The position numbers and the translations under genes were made by a program. DNA of 47,797 bases from Pedosphaera sp. (GTDB taxonomy: Bacteria > Verrucomicrobiota > Verrucomicrobiia > Limisphaerales > UBA1096). Below, piece by piece: positions 40,255-47,797 of this stretch. The first letter of the stretch is position 1; each line of letters begins with the position of its first letter. The stretch covers positions 1-47,797 of the forward strand of contig JAKUOU010000016.1 of assembly GCA_022451065.1 (NCBI GenBank). Reading direction: 5' to 3'. The notes beneath the pieces are model-generated. The model made no database searches, had not been told where the DNA came from, and saw only the letters and a program-made list of their open reading frames with translations.

Positions 40255-40485
40255 ATGAAGAAATTCGTTTATGCCTTGGTCATATTGATGGCCATCATTC
40301 ATCAGGATATCTGGTGGTGGGACAACAAGAGACTCATCTTTGATTTCATGCCGCTTGGTCTGTTTTACCATGCACTGTTTTCTTGCATGGCAGCCGGCCT
40401 CTGGGCTTTGGCCATCAAATGGGCTTGGCCAAGCGACATCGAGGAATGGGCCGAGGCCGAGGCCGAACAGGGGGGCGAACAATGA
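40255..40485 (+). CDS. Small membrane protein, DUF3311-like symporter partner
   Basis: 76 aa, ATG start. One helix at residues 3-20 and another at about 34-56, ending with an acidic tail (DIEEWAEAEAEQ). DUF3311-type proteins have this size and plan and normally lie directly before a sodium:solute symporter, as here; the ATG of the symporter overlaps its stop (ATGA). It probably helps assemble or regulate the symporter, as YhdT-like or ActP-linked small proteins do. Family assignment rests mainly on context and size. Confidence 0.72.
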   Translation: MKKFVYALVILMAIIHQDIWWWDNKRLIFDFMPLGLFYHALFSCMAAGLWALAIKWAWPSDIEEWAEAEAEQGGEQ

Positions 40486-42137
40486 GCCACGATCCTTGGC
40501 TGATTGTGCTTGGCCAAGCGGCAGAGCCGGCGAGCCGCACACCGTTATACATCATCATCGTCTACATGTGTGCGCTGTTCGCGCTTGGCTGGATCTCGAG
40601 TCGGCTCTTCCGTGGGTCAAGCAAGGATTTCTTTGTGGCCAGCCAATCGATCGGGCCGTTTATGCTGTTGATGAGTGTCTTTGGTACGACGATGACCGCC
40701 TTCGCGTTGGTGGGGTCTACCGGCAAAGCCTTTAGTTTAGGGATTGGTACTTACGGGTTGATGGCATCCAGTTCCGGGCTGATTCACGCGGCTTGTTTCT
40801 TCTTTGTGGGGATTCGCATGTGGAGCTTCGGCAAAAAGTATGGCTACGTGACGCAGATTCAATTTTTTCGTGACCGCTTCGAGTCGAAAGGTTTGGGCTA
40901 CTTGATGTTTCCGATTTTGGTCGGTTTGATCATTCCCTACCTCTTGGTCGGCTTGATCGGTGCCGGCAACTACATCGGAGGTGTCACGGCTGGAATGTTC
41001 CCTGAAACTTTTTCTTTGCCGGACAAGGTTTTGCCATCCGGCAAAGAGATTGCGAATCCGCTGAACGGCAGCGTGCCAGCTTGGTTGACCGGATTGGTGA
41101 TAAGCGCGGTGGTGCTGTTTTATGTTTTCTTCGGTGGAGTGCGTTCCGCAGTTTGGGCCAATACTTTCCAGACTATCGTTTTTATGATCATGGGCTTAGT
41201 TGGGTTTTTGGTAATTGCCCATGGCTTGGGTGGGTTGGAAGCAGCTTCCAAAAAAACATTGGAATATGCTCCCGAAAAACTGTCACGCGTAGGGTTAATG
41301 ACACCGGCACATTTTATGAGTTACATGCTGGTGCCATTGAGTGTCGGCATGTTCCCGCATTTGTTCCAGCACTGGTTGACCGCGAAGAGTGCCAAATCCT
41401 TTCGACTGACAGTGGTCGCACACCCGATTTGCATTATGATTGTCTGGGTGCCCTGTATCCTGATCGGCATTTGGGCGGCTGGCTTGCACGCCGAAGGAAG
41501 CCTCCGCGTTCCGCCGTTGCCAAACGGCAATCCCAACGCCAACGCCGTGTTGAGTGCGATGGTGAAAACTTTCATGGATAGCCCGGTCCTCATTGGCTTG
41601 TTCTCAGCCGGTGTATTGGCTGCGATCATGAGCTCGCTCGACTCACAATTCGTCTGCATCGGTAGCATGTTCACCAACGATTTTGTTGTGCCGTGGATGG
41701 GGAAAGATCGCTTCACTGATAAACAAAAAGTTTGGTTAGGACGCGGATTCATTGTGTTCATCGTTTTAATTACTTATGTGATTTCAATTTTTAAACCGAC
41801 GAGTGTTTTTAATTTAGGCGTCTGGTGTTTCAGCGGTTTCTCCGCACTTTTTCCAATTGCCTTTGCCTCAGTTTACTGGAAGCGGTTGACCAAAGCAGGA
41901 GTGGTTGCGAGTGTTATTGCAACGACTGTGACTTGGTCTCTCTTTATTTATGATGCACTTGGCAACAAAGGGGAAAAATGGTTCGGAGAATCTCATGCCG
42001 GCGAATATCTCATTGCTGGTGTGATGCCGGTGACCTTCATCTGCTTGGCCAGCATCATTGCGTTGGTCTTGGTATCGTTGGCAACCAAGGCGCCCAGTCA
42101 GGCAACCATCGATCGTTTCTTTCCGACGAAGGGATGA
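40482..42137 (+). CDS. Sodium:solute symporter (SSS family)
   Basis: 551 aa from the ATG at 40482; a longer frame from 40383 is read through the small upstream gene. About 13 helices are visible. Family features: SSKDFFVASQSIGPFMLLMS in the first core helix, TGKAFSLGIGTYG, YVFFGGVRSAVWANTFQTIVFMI (in two parts), AGVLAAIMSSLDSQFVCIGSMFTNDF with the conserved Ser/Asp, and WCFSGFSALFPIAFASVYW. It takes up an organic solute with sodium. The neighbourhood (quinoproteins upstream, acid-reducing enzyme pair downstream) suggests a carboxylate or sugar acid, but this is inference. Confidence 0.93.
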   Translation: MSHDPWLIVLGQAAEPASRTPLYIIIVYMCALFALGWISSRLFRGSSKDFFVASQSIGPFMLLMSVFGTTMTAFALVGSTGKAFSLGIGTYGLMASSSGLIHAACFFFVGIRMWSFGKKYGYVTQIQFFRDRFESKGLGYLMFPILVGLIIPYLLVGLIGAGNYIGGVTAGMFPETFSLPDKVLPSGKEIANPLNGSVPAWLTGLVISAVVLFYVFFGGVRSAVWANTFQTIVFMIMGLVGFLVIAHGLGGLEAASKKTLEYAPEKLSRVGLMTPAHFMSYMLVPLSVGMFPHLFQHWLTAKSAKSFRLTVVAHPICIMIVWVPCILIGIWAAGLHAEGSLRVPPLPNGNPNANAVLSAMVKTFMDSPVLIGLFSAGVLAAIMSSLDSQFVCIGSMFTNDFVVPWMGKDRFTDKQKVWLGRGFIVFIVLITYVISIFKPTSVFNLGVWCFSGFSALFPIAFASVYWKRLTKAGVVASVIATTVTWSLFIYDALGNKGEKWFGESHAGEYLIAGVMPVTFICLASIIALVLVSLATKAPSQATIDRFFPTKG

Positions 42138-42185
42138 TTCGGCATAGAAACTAGATCGGCGGTTTAATAATCAAACAACTTTTTT

Positions 42186-43277
42186 ATGGCTGAATTAGAC
42201 CAAAGAATTCAGGAGGCAAAGGAGCAGCTTGATGCCCATGCCGTGGAGATAGTGAAGTGGCATTTTTCGCCGGAAACCGGCTCCCAATTTTGGCTCGATT
42301 GGGCCAAGGAGGCCAACTGGGATCCAGCGGGAGAGATCACGTGCTTTGACGACATCAACGCAAAATTTCCCCACTTTGAGGACGAATGGTTGCGTGATTT
42401 ACAGCCGGAGGTGTGGGTGCCCAAGGAGTTCGAGGGCCAGCCGTTCAACATCTTCGAGACCGGTGGTACCACCGGCATGCCCAAGCAGCGCATCGGCTGG
42501 AACGACTACAAGGTGGACTACAGCGAGTTTTCCGATTCGTTAAATGACGAGGAATTCCCGCGAAATCATTACTGGCTGATGGTTGGTCCCACCGGACCAA
42601 GGCGACTGCGGCTTTCTATCGAGCACTTGGCTAATGTGCGCGGCTGCTCCTGCTACTTCGTCGATCTCGATCCGCGCTGGGTCAAGCGGCTCATCAGCGA
42701 GAAGCAGTTCGATCAGGCCAAGGCCTACATGGATCACGTGGTTGACCAGGCCACGACCATCATGAAAAACCGCAGCGTGAGCGCGCTGTTCACGACGCCG
42801 AAATTGCTGGAGAGCATCGCCGAGCGTTACGAGAGCGAGGGCAGCAGCCTGTATGAGGCTGGCATTCGCGGCGTCTTTTGTGGGGGCACCACGATGGATC
42901 CGCAATACACTCGGTTCCTTGTTGAGGAACTGCTGGAGAACAAGATCGGTTTCAAGCCCACCTACGGCAACACATTGATGGGCTTGGCCAAGCACAAGCC
43001 GTTCACACCAGAGGACAAGTTTTCCATCACTTATCATGCGCCCCAGCCGCGCGCCGTGTTGCGTGTCGTCAATCCAGACACGGATGATCTGGTCGAATAC
43101 GAGGAGTGGGGGCGCGTGGAATTGACCACTTTGACGAGGGAATTTTTTATGCCGCGCTTTCTCGAGCGCGACGAGGCTATCCGCCGTCCGCCCATTGAGT
43201 TGTACCCGTGGGATGGCGTGGCCGAGGTGCGTCCCTTTGGCGCGATGCAAAAGAAAATCGTCGAGGGTGTCTACTAA
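42186..43277 (+). CDS. ANL-superfamily acid-activating enzyme, LuxE/PaaK-like
   Basis: 363 aa, ATG start. The adenylate-forming motif is ETGGTTGMPKQR (phosphate loop), with YGNTLMGL and later YEEWGRVELTTLTREFF as expected for acyl-activating enzymes. The size, about 360 aa, fits LuxE acyl-protein synthetase rather than full-length acyl-CoA ligases of 430-550 aa. LuxE activates a fatty acid as acyl-AMP and hands it as an acyl-thioester to LuxC. A LuxC-like gene follows after 26 bases, which supports that reading. No luxA or luxB is present. Substrate unknown; an aromatic or sugar-derived acid is possible. Confidence 0.8.
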   Translation: MAELDQRIQEAKEQLDAHAVEIVKWHFSPETGSQFWLDWAKEANWDPAGEITCFDDINAKFPHFEDEWLRDLQPEVWVPKEFEGQPFNIFETGGTTGMPKQRIGWNDYKVDYSEFSDSLNDEEFPRNHYWLMVGPTGPRRLRLSIEHLANVRGCSCYFVDLDPRWVKRLISEKQFDQAKAYMDHVVDQATTIMKNRSVSALFTTPKLLESIAERYESEGSSLYEAGIRGVFCGGTTMDPQYTRFLVEELLENKIGFKPTYGNTLMGLAKHKPFTPEDKFSITYHAPQPRAVLRVVNPDTDDLVEYEEWGRVELTTLTREFFMPRFLERDEAIRRPPIELYPWDGVAEVRPFGAMQKKIVEGVY

Positions 43278-43303
43278 ACCAAGCAACCAAACAACACAGT
43301 TTC

Positions 43304-44749
43304 ATGATTAATATACCTGTTCTACGCTGGGGCGAACCATATGAGAGCCTCGACACTGACGAGGTCATCCACCACCGCACCGGAGAGGTGTTGGCCAAGG
43401 TGGGCCAGGCCAATCCAGGCCTGCTGGCGCGAGACATGCGCAAGGCCAAGCTCGCGCGCGAAGCGCTGCGCGAAATTCCCATCAAGGATCTTGTCGAGAT
43501 GATGAAGAAGGCCGGCGATCTATACCTCAACGCCACGCTGCCGCTGGGCGATGGTGAGCAGTCACCGAATGACTTCGCGCGGCAGCAGTCCGCCTCCACC
43601 GGGCTGCCGGAACACATGTGCAAGTTCAACATGGAAAAAAACCATTTCGTGCTGAACAATATGGATCAGATTCTCGACGCCCTCACCCGAGGGCTGGACA
43701 TCGATATTTTGCAACGCGGCTTTGGCGTGGAGGAGCGCGGAGTTCCGGTGAGCTATCAGGCGCAGTCACCGGTGCTTGGAATGGTGCTGCCCTCCAATTC
43801 GCCGGGTGTTCATACGCTGTGGATGCCGGTGATTCCCATGCAGATCGGTCTTGTGCTTAAGCCAGGCCCACAAGAGCCGTGGACACCCTACCGCATGTTT
43901 GCCGCCTTCACAGAGGCCGGCGTGCCGAGGCAATGCATGGGCATTTATCCCGGTGGGGGTGACATGGGTGCCGAGACAGTGGCGCGCTGCGGTCGTGTCA
44001 TGATTTTTGGCAGCACCCAGACCGTGAAGCAATACAGTGGCAACGAGCAGGTACAGGTGCACGGTCCGGGCTATAGCAAGATTCTGCTGGGCGACGATGT
44101 CGTGGATCAATGGGAGGACCACCTCGACCTCATGGCTGATAGCATTTACAAGAATAGCGGCCGCGGCTGCATTAACTGTTCCGGCGTCTGGGCATCGCGC
44201 CATACGGAGGAAATTGCCGAGGCGCTTGCTGAACGTGTTGGCCGGTACGAGGTGAAGGATCCTACCGACCCCGAGGCTGGCCTAGCTGCCTTCACCGTGC
44301 CTGGCCAAGCTGAGGCGGTTTGGGGAATGATCGAGGAAGGCTGTGAGGAGAACGGCACCACACATGTCACCGAAAAGCACGGAGCGCGCCTCGAGCAGAT
44401 GGAGCGTTGTGATTACATCCGCCCCACCATTCTCCACTGCGATTCACCCGATCTAAAGATGGCGAACACCGAGTACATGTTTCCCTTTACCAGCGTAGTG
44501 AAATGCCCTCAGGAAAAGATGATCGAAAAAATTGGCGGCACCCTCGTCGCCTCGGCCATCACGAATGACGAAGCCTGGGCCGCACAGCTCACAGACGCTA
44601 CCAACATCGATCGCCTCAACATCGGTCCGCTGCCCACCATCGCGCTCAACTGGCTGCAGCCGCACGAAGGCAGCATTGTCGATTTTCTCTTCCGCGCTCG
44701 CGCTTACCAAACCCCGGACGAACGACTTAAAGCGCGCTGCGGCAAGTAA
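43304..44749 (+). CDS. Aldehyde dehydrogenase-type acyl reductase, LuxC-like
   Basis: 481 aa from the ATG at 43304; the frame from 43208 shadows the previous gene. The fold is aldehyde dehydrogenase: PVLGMVLPSNSPGVHT and KPGPQEPWTP for the coenzyme site, and the catalytic cysteine in GRGCINCSGVW. The length and the partner gene fit LuxC-type acyl reductases, which reduce an acyl group to an aldehyde with NADPH. With the preceding enzyme it would convert a carboxylic acid to its aldehyde, or in reverse oxidise an aldehyde. It ends at a short hairpin before a convergent gene. Confidence 0.82.
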   Translation: MINIPVLRWGEPYESLDTDEVIHHRTGEVLAKVGQANPGLLARDMRKAKLAREALREIPIKDLVEMMKKAGDLYLNATLPLGDGEQSPNDFARQQSASTGLPEHMCKFNMEKNHFVLNNMDQILDALTRGLDIDILQRGFGVEERGVPVSYQAQSPVLGMVLPSNSPGVHTLWMPVIPMQIGLVLKPGPQEPWTPYRMFAAFTEAGVPRQCMGIYPGGGDMGAETVARCGRVMIFGSTQTVKQYSGNEQVQVHGPGYSKILLGDDVVDQWEDHLDLMADSIYKNSGRGCINCSGVWASRHTEEIAEALAERVGRYEVKDPTDPEAGLAAFTVPGQAEAVWGMIEEGCEENGTTHVTEKHGARLEQMERCDYIRPTILHCDSPDLKMANTEYMFPFTSVVKCPQEKMIEKIGGTLVASAITNDEAWAAQLTDATNIDRLNIGPLPTIALNWLQPHEGSIVDFLFRARAYQTPDERLKARCGK

Positions 44750-44765
44750 CCAGGCGCTTGGTTTT
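44748..44765. terminator. Short hairpin between convergent genes
   Basis: AACCAG, loop GCGC, TTGGTT (six pairs with one wobble), followed by TTTTA. It overlaps the stop codons of both convergent genes, whose ends are 14 bases apart. A weak two-way terminator is plausible. Confidence 0.4.
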
Positions 44766-46158
44766 AGACTTCAAACGTTTCGTTCAACTCCGGCACAGTG
44801 ACTTCCGCGCTTGGCTTTAGTTGGCGCAGGGTGTCTGCGAAGGCCAGACTCGAGTCCTCTTCGCCGTGGACGACGAAGATTTGTTTGATATCTCCAGTGA
44901 GGCTTTTTACGTAGTCGGCCAGCTCGTTTTTATCGGCGTGGCCGGAGAATCCGTCGAAGCTGGCGATTTTGGCCTTCACTTTGTGTGGTTCGCCGAAGAT
45001 GTAGACTGGATCGATACCGGCGCGGATCACCGAGCCCAGTGTATTGTAGGCACAGTAACCGACAAACAGGATGAGATCGTTCGGGTCGCTGATATTGTTC
45101 TTCAAGTGATGCCGGATGCGTCCCGCCTCGCACATCCCGCTTGAGCTGATGATGATAGCCGGGCCGTCGAGGCTGTTAAGCTTGATCGACTCGGACGCCT
45201 TGCGGATGTATGTCAGGTTGTCCATGCCGAACGGGTTCTCCTTCTCGCGCAGGAACGTGTAGATGTCGCTATTGAAACACTCGGAGTGCAGCCGGAAAAC
45301 CTCGGTGGCGTTCACGCTGAGTGGGCTGTCTACATAGATAGGGAAGTCTGGCAGCCGGCCTGCATCGACGAGTTGGTGCAGTGTGTAAACAAGCAGTTGC
45401 GTACGTCCTACCGAGAACGCTGGGATGATTACCTTGCCGCCATTGTTCAGCGTGCCGGCGAGCAGCGTCTCGATTTCGTCCGACAAGCCGGACTTCGCCG
45501 TGTGCTCACGGTTGCCGTAGGTGCTCTCGACGAGCAACACATCGACATCCTCAACAGGCTGCGGGTCGCGCAGAATCGCGTGGTCGCCACGGCCGATGTC
45601 GCCGCTGAACAGCAGCCGGCGTTTTGTGCCGCTCTCGTTGATGTCGAGAATAACCTGTGCCGAGCCGAGGATGTGACCAGCGTCGCGGAAGGTCAATGTC
45701 ACGCCGTTGGCTATCGGGATCGGCCGCTCATAGCCAAGCGACACAAACTGTCGCAACGCGTACTCTGCGTCTTCCGGAGTGTATAGCGGCTCGACTGGTG
45801 GCAGGCCTTTCTTTTTGTGTTTCTTCGAAACATAGGCGGCGTCGGCCATCTGGATTTCTGCCGAGTCTTCGAGCATGATCGCTGCGAGGTCGCGCGTGGC
45901 AAACGTGCAGTAAACATTACCCTCGAAGCCCTGCTTGTGGAGGTTAGGCAGGTTGCCAATGTGATCGATGTGCGCATGGCTGAGGATGACGGCGTCCACC
46001 GACTTGGGGTCGAATGGGAACTGCTGGTTACGTTCGATCGATTCTTGCCGCTTGCCCTGATACAGCCCACAGTCGAGCAGTAGGCGGGTGCCATTGACCT
46101 CGAGAATGTGTCGGGAACCGGTCGTCGTCCGGACCGCGCCGTGGAAGGAAAGTTTCAT
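44764..46158 (-). CDS. Beta-CASP metallo-hydrolase, probable RNA-processing nuclease
   Basis: 464 aa from the ATG at 46158; a frame to 46320 runs over the intergenic gap and is rejected. The metallo-beta-lactamase core has AVILSHAHIDHIGNLP (HxHxDH), DAGHILGSAQ and GDIGRGDHAIL. The beta-CASP region has VESTYGNREH, IIPAFSVGRTQ, IISSSGMCEAGRI and the final DGFSGHADKNEL, followed by VVHGEE. Such proteins bind two zinc ions and cut RNA in the CPSF-73/RNase-J-related groups. It is divergent from purS. Whether it acts on RNA in this organism is inferred from family only. Confidence 0.92.
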   Translation of the reverse strand: MKLSFHGAVRTTTGSRHILEVNGTRLLLDCGLYQGKRQESIERNQQFPFDPKSVDAVILSHAHIDHIGNLPNLHKQGFEGNVYCTFATRDLAAIMLEDSAEIQMADAAYVSKKHKKKGLPPVEPLYTPEDAEYALRQFVSLGYERPIPIANGVTLTFRDAGHILGSAQVILDINESGTKRRLLFSGDIGRGDHAILRDPQPVEDVDVLLVESTYGNREHTAKSGLSDEIETLLAGTLNNGGKVIIPAFSVGRTQLLVYTLHQLVDAGRLPDFPIYVDSPLSVNATEVFRLHSECFNSDIYTFLREKENPFGMDNLTYIRKASESIKLNSLDGPAIIISSSGMCEAGRIRHHLKNNISDPNDLILFVGYCAYNTLGSVIRAGIDPVYIFGEPHKVKAKIASFDGFSGHADKNELADYVKSLTGDIKQIFVVHGEEDSSLAFADTLRQLKPSAEVTVPELNETFEV

Positions 46159-46297
46159 GTGGGGAGTTTGGCCAAGTGCTTGGCCGCGGCAAAGCAAAAC
46201 TTGATCAGGTGCTAATTTCTGGTTGTGAACAAAATTAACTGGTTCGCCGTCGCGCTTGGCCTGACACTGCCTTGGCCGCACCTGTTGCGAGCAGTGA

Positions 46298-46534
46298 ATG
46301 AAAGCCAAAATTGTCATCACTCCAAAGAAGGCGGTGCTCGACCCTCAAGGCAAGACTGTGCAGGCTGCACTAGAGCAGATGGGTTACGAAGGCGTGAAAG
46401 ATGTTCACGTCGGCAAATATCTTGAAATAGAGCTCGAAGGCGACGCAGAGGCATGGCGACCGAGAATCGATGAGGCCTGTCACAAACTGCTAAGCAATCC
46501 GGTGATCGAGGATTACCACTTCACCATCGAGTAG
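46298..46534 (+). CDS. purS: Phosphoribosylformylglycinamidine synthase, PurS subunit
   Basis: 78 aa, ATG start. It matches the small PurS protein throughout: AKIVITPKKAVLDPQGKTVQ, LEQMGYEGVKDVHVGKYLEIEL (in two parts) and ACHKLLSNPVIEDYHF. PurS bridges PurQ and PurL in the three-part FGAM synthase of purine synthesis. purQ follows after 6 bases, so they share a transcript. purL is not in the window. Confidence 0.95.
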   Translation: MKAKIVITPKKAVLDPQGKTVQAALEQMGYEGVKDVHVGKYLEIELEGDAEAWRPRIDEACHKLLSNPVIEDYHFTIE

Positions 46535-46540
46535 GCCCGA

Positions 46541-47269
46541 ATGCGTTTCGCTGTCCTTCAGTTTCCTGGCTCGAATTGTGACCAGGACTGCGTCCATGTG
46601 CTGCGCAATGTCCTCGGGCAGGACGCAGGCTTTCTTTGGCACAAGGAGGAATCGATTGGAAACGTCGACGCCGTTGTGGTGCCCGGCGGCTTCAGCTATG
46701 GCGACTACCTGCGAACTGGTTCGATTGCACAGTTCAGCCCGGTGATGAATGCCGTCAAGGCATTCGCCAAAGACGACGGCCTGGTTATCGGTATCTGCAA
46801 CGGCTTCCAGATATTATGCGAGACCGGCCTGCTTCCGGGGGCGCTGGTTCGGAACCGATCACTGCAGTTTCGTTGCGAGCACGTCCACCTTAAGGTGCCA
46901 ACCACCGATTCGCCGTTTACCCGCGAAGTCCCGGAGGGGAAAGTGCTCCGGGTGCCGATCGCTCACGGGGAGGGCTGCTACTTCGCAGACGAGAAGATTC
47001 TGGCCAAGCTGCAGGCGAATCAACAAATCCTTTTCCAGTACACCACAGAAGCTGGCGAGTTGACCGATGACGCGAATCCCAATGGCTCCCTGCTGAATAT
47101 TGCCGGTATTTGCAACGAAGGCCGCAATATCTGTGGAATGATGCCTCACCCTGAGCGGGCCAGTGAAGACATCCTAGGCGAGGATGACGGCCGCCTGGTT
47201 TTTGAGAGTATGCTCCGCCATCTTGAAGCCCGGGCTGGTCTTGGCCAAGCAGCGCTCACTGAAGTTTGA
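46541..47269 (+). CDS. purQ: Phosphoribosylformylglycinamidine synthase, glutaminase subunit PurQ
   Basis: 242 aa, ATG start. Class I glutaminase features are complete: [10 protein letters not shown] near the start, [16 protein letters not shown], the catalytic cysteine in [11 protein letters not shown], and the His/Glu pair in [10 protein letters not shown]. PurQ releases ammonia from glutamine for PurL. It ends shortly before an inverted repeat at 47375-47416, and a convergent PAP2-type gene follows. Confidence 0.97.
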   Translation: MRFAVLQFPGSNCDQDCVHVLRNVLGQDAGFLWHKEESIGNVDAVVVPGGFSYGDYLRTGSIAQFSPVMNAVKAFAKDDGLVIGICNGFQILCETGLLPGALVRNRSLQFRCEHVHLKVPTTDSPFTREVPEGKVLRVPIAHGEGCYFADEKILAKLQANQQILFQYTTEAGELTDDANPNGSLLNIAGICNEGRNICGMMPHPERASEDILGEDDGRLVFESMLRHLEARAGLGQAALTEV

Positions 47270-47374
47270 GCCTAATCCGTTGTTTATTTTCAGGGTTGCT
47301 TTGAGTGAAAATTGGGTTAGTTTCGCCGTTCAGCGACCTGTGGCATCCCCCTCCCATCCCAGCCATGGGTCGTA

Positions 47375-47416
47375 GGCCGTCGGCAAACCTCCACACCCAT
47401 CCCCTTGCCGGCGGCC
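47375..47416 (+). terminator. Long-stem inverted repeat after purQ
   Basis: GGCCGTCGGCAA (47375-47386) pairs with TTGCCGGCGGCC (47405-47416): 12 pairs with one G-T wobble and an 18-base loop, followed by GCTATTTTA. It lies in the gap between convergent purQ and the PAP2-type gene. The loop is long and the T-run short, so terminator strength is uncertain. Confidence 0.45.
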
Positions 47417-47422
47417 GCTATT

Positions 47423-47797
47423 TTACCCCATCCTGGCCAGCGGCAAATCGTCATCAGCCACGCTGTCGAGATACCGGAAGCCGGGTCGCATCATCCATCC
47501 CCACACGCTCACGCCCAACAGCGTGCCAGTGATCGAATCCCAGATGAAGTGCTGCTTTGTGGTCATCACGCTGATGCAGAGGCCAAGCCAGGCCGGCCAA
47601 AGTAGCCAGACCGCCCAAGTCCATTTGCGTTGAAGCCACCAGCGTGCCAAGGCTGCGGCCATGACGAAGCTCTGTGCAATATGAAGGCAGGGCCAGGCAT
47701 TGAACGGTTCGTCAAGTTTGTGGAACGCGCTGTAAACGAAGCCGTAGATTCCCTCCATCTCACCCAACTGCCAGCGCAAATCTATGTCCGCCGGCAA
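47423..47797 (-). CDS. PAP2-superfamily membrane phosphatase-like protein, partial
   Basis: At least 124 aa; the gene runs off the window edge, so its start is not seen. The visible part has the PAP2 motifs: PCLHIAQSF (PSxH-like, with Cys for Ser) and TTKQHFIWDSITG, giving the catalytic-type His and Asp, plus three hydrophobic helices. This pattern suits the branch near inositol-phosphorylceramide synthase or lipid phosphatases. It would act on a lipid phosphate or diphosphate in the membrane. The missing N-terminus should hold the KxxxxxxRP motif. Confidence 0.78.
   Translation of the reverse strand: MPADIDLRWQLGEMEGIYGFVYSAFHKLDEPFNAWPCLHIAQSFVMAAALARWWLQRKWTWAVWLLWPAWLGLCISVMTTKQHFIWDSITGTLLGVSVWGWMMRPGFRYLDSVADDDLPLARMG

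Noticed and set aside
46159-46320. 54-residue extension of the beta-CASP protein into the divergent gap
   Set aside because: The ATG at 46158 begins exactly at the core fold (MKLSFHGA); the extension is unlike any domain and runs over the purS upstream region.
1-47797. tRNA, rRNA, CRISPR arrays, transposases or phage genes
   Set aside because: Looked for throughout on both strands; no cloverleaf with a clear acceptor stem, regular spacer array, or recombinase/transposase motif was found by eye.

Overview
The window reads as chromosome of a bacterium of the PVC group, most likely Verrucomicrobiota. Evidence: PSCyt1/DUF1549/DUF1553 and DUF1501 proteins, PVC-type propeller dehydrogenases, several PQQ-like quinoproteins, and three ECF sigma factors. 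A few housekeeping genes (trigger factor, glgC, purS, purQ) give anchors. No rRNA, tRNA, CRISPR array, transposase or phage gene was recognised, and no gene-free stretch exceeds 300 bases. Many genes have no clear Shine-Dalgarno sequence, and several start at GTG or TTG.

Layout. (1) 34-2944, minus: an asparagine-synthetase-like ATP enzyme without the glutaminase cysteine, an overlapping/adjacent radical SAM protein and a gamma-carbonic-anhydrase-like hexapeptide protein. (2) 3047-7432, minus: a secreted sugar-dehydrogenase/cytochrome c fusion and trigger factor with a His-rich tail. (3) 7583-12446, plus: a Tat-exported TIM-barrel isomerase/epimerase-like protein, an SGNH-plus-propeller protein and an SMP-30 propeller fused to a cupredoxin. 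(4) 12464-21506, minus: an ECF sigma factor, its probable zinc-finger anti-sigma factor, a duplicated pair of two-helix membrane protein plus YbjQ protein, a methyltransferase-like membrane protein, an acyltransferase with an ankyrin insert, a GYF-domain membrane protein and a CotH/ankyrin lipoprotein. (5) 21636-33510, minus: a nearly continuous 12 kb operon, ECF sigma - FecR - second ECF sigma - three envelope proteins - DUF1549/DUF1553 cytochrome - quinoprotein - DUF1501 - ankyrin lipoprotein. (6) 33574-44749, plus: a second sugar dehydrogenase, glgC, two quinoproteins, DUF3311-like protein plus sodium:solute symporter, and a LuxE-like/LuxC-like pair. (7) 44764-47797: a beta-CASP metallo-hydrolase, purS-purQ and a cut-off PAP2-type phosphatase.

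Best candidate for an undescribed system: block 4. A roughly 150-residue ankyrin module with an interrupted last repeat occurs five times in four proteins (13102-13950, 15828-17558, 18621-21506 twice, 21636-22163), each time attached to a different membrane, lipoprotein or exported context. The ECF sigma operon and the CotH/ankyrin gene share a bipartite promoter-like sequence, GGGAATAA-N13-GCGTA, at the same spacing and close to the start codon. I infer that this sigma factor controls itself and the ankyrin set as an envelope response.

At sequence scale, the palindrome TTGGCCAA occurs at 23 sites by eye, against about 0.7 expected. It is nearly absent from 23.5-38.4 kb, which covers most of the sigma-FecR-sigma operon and the genes just after it.
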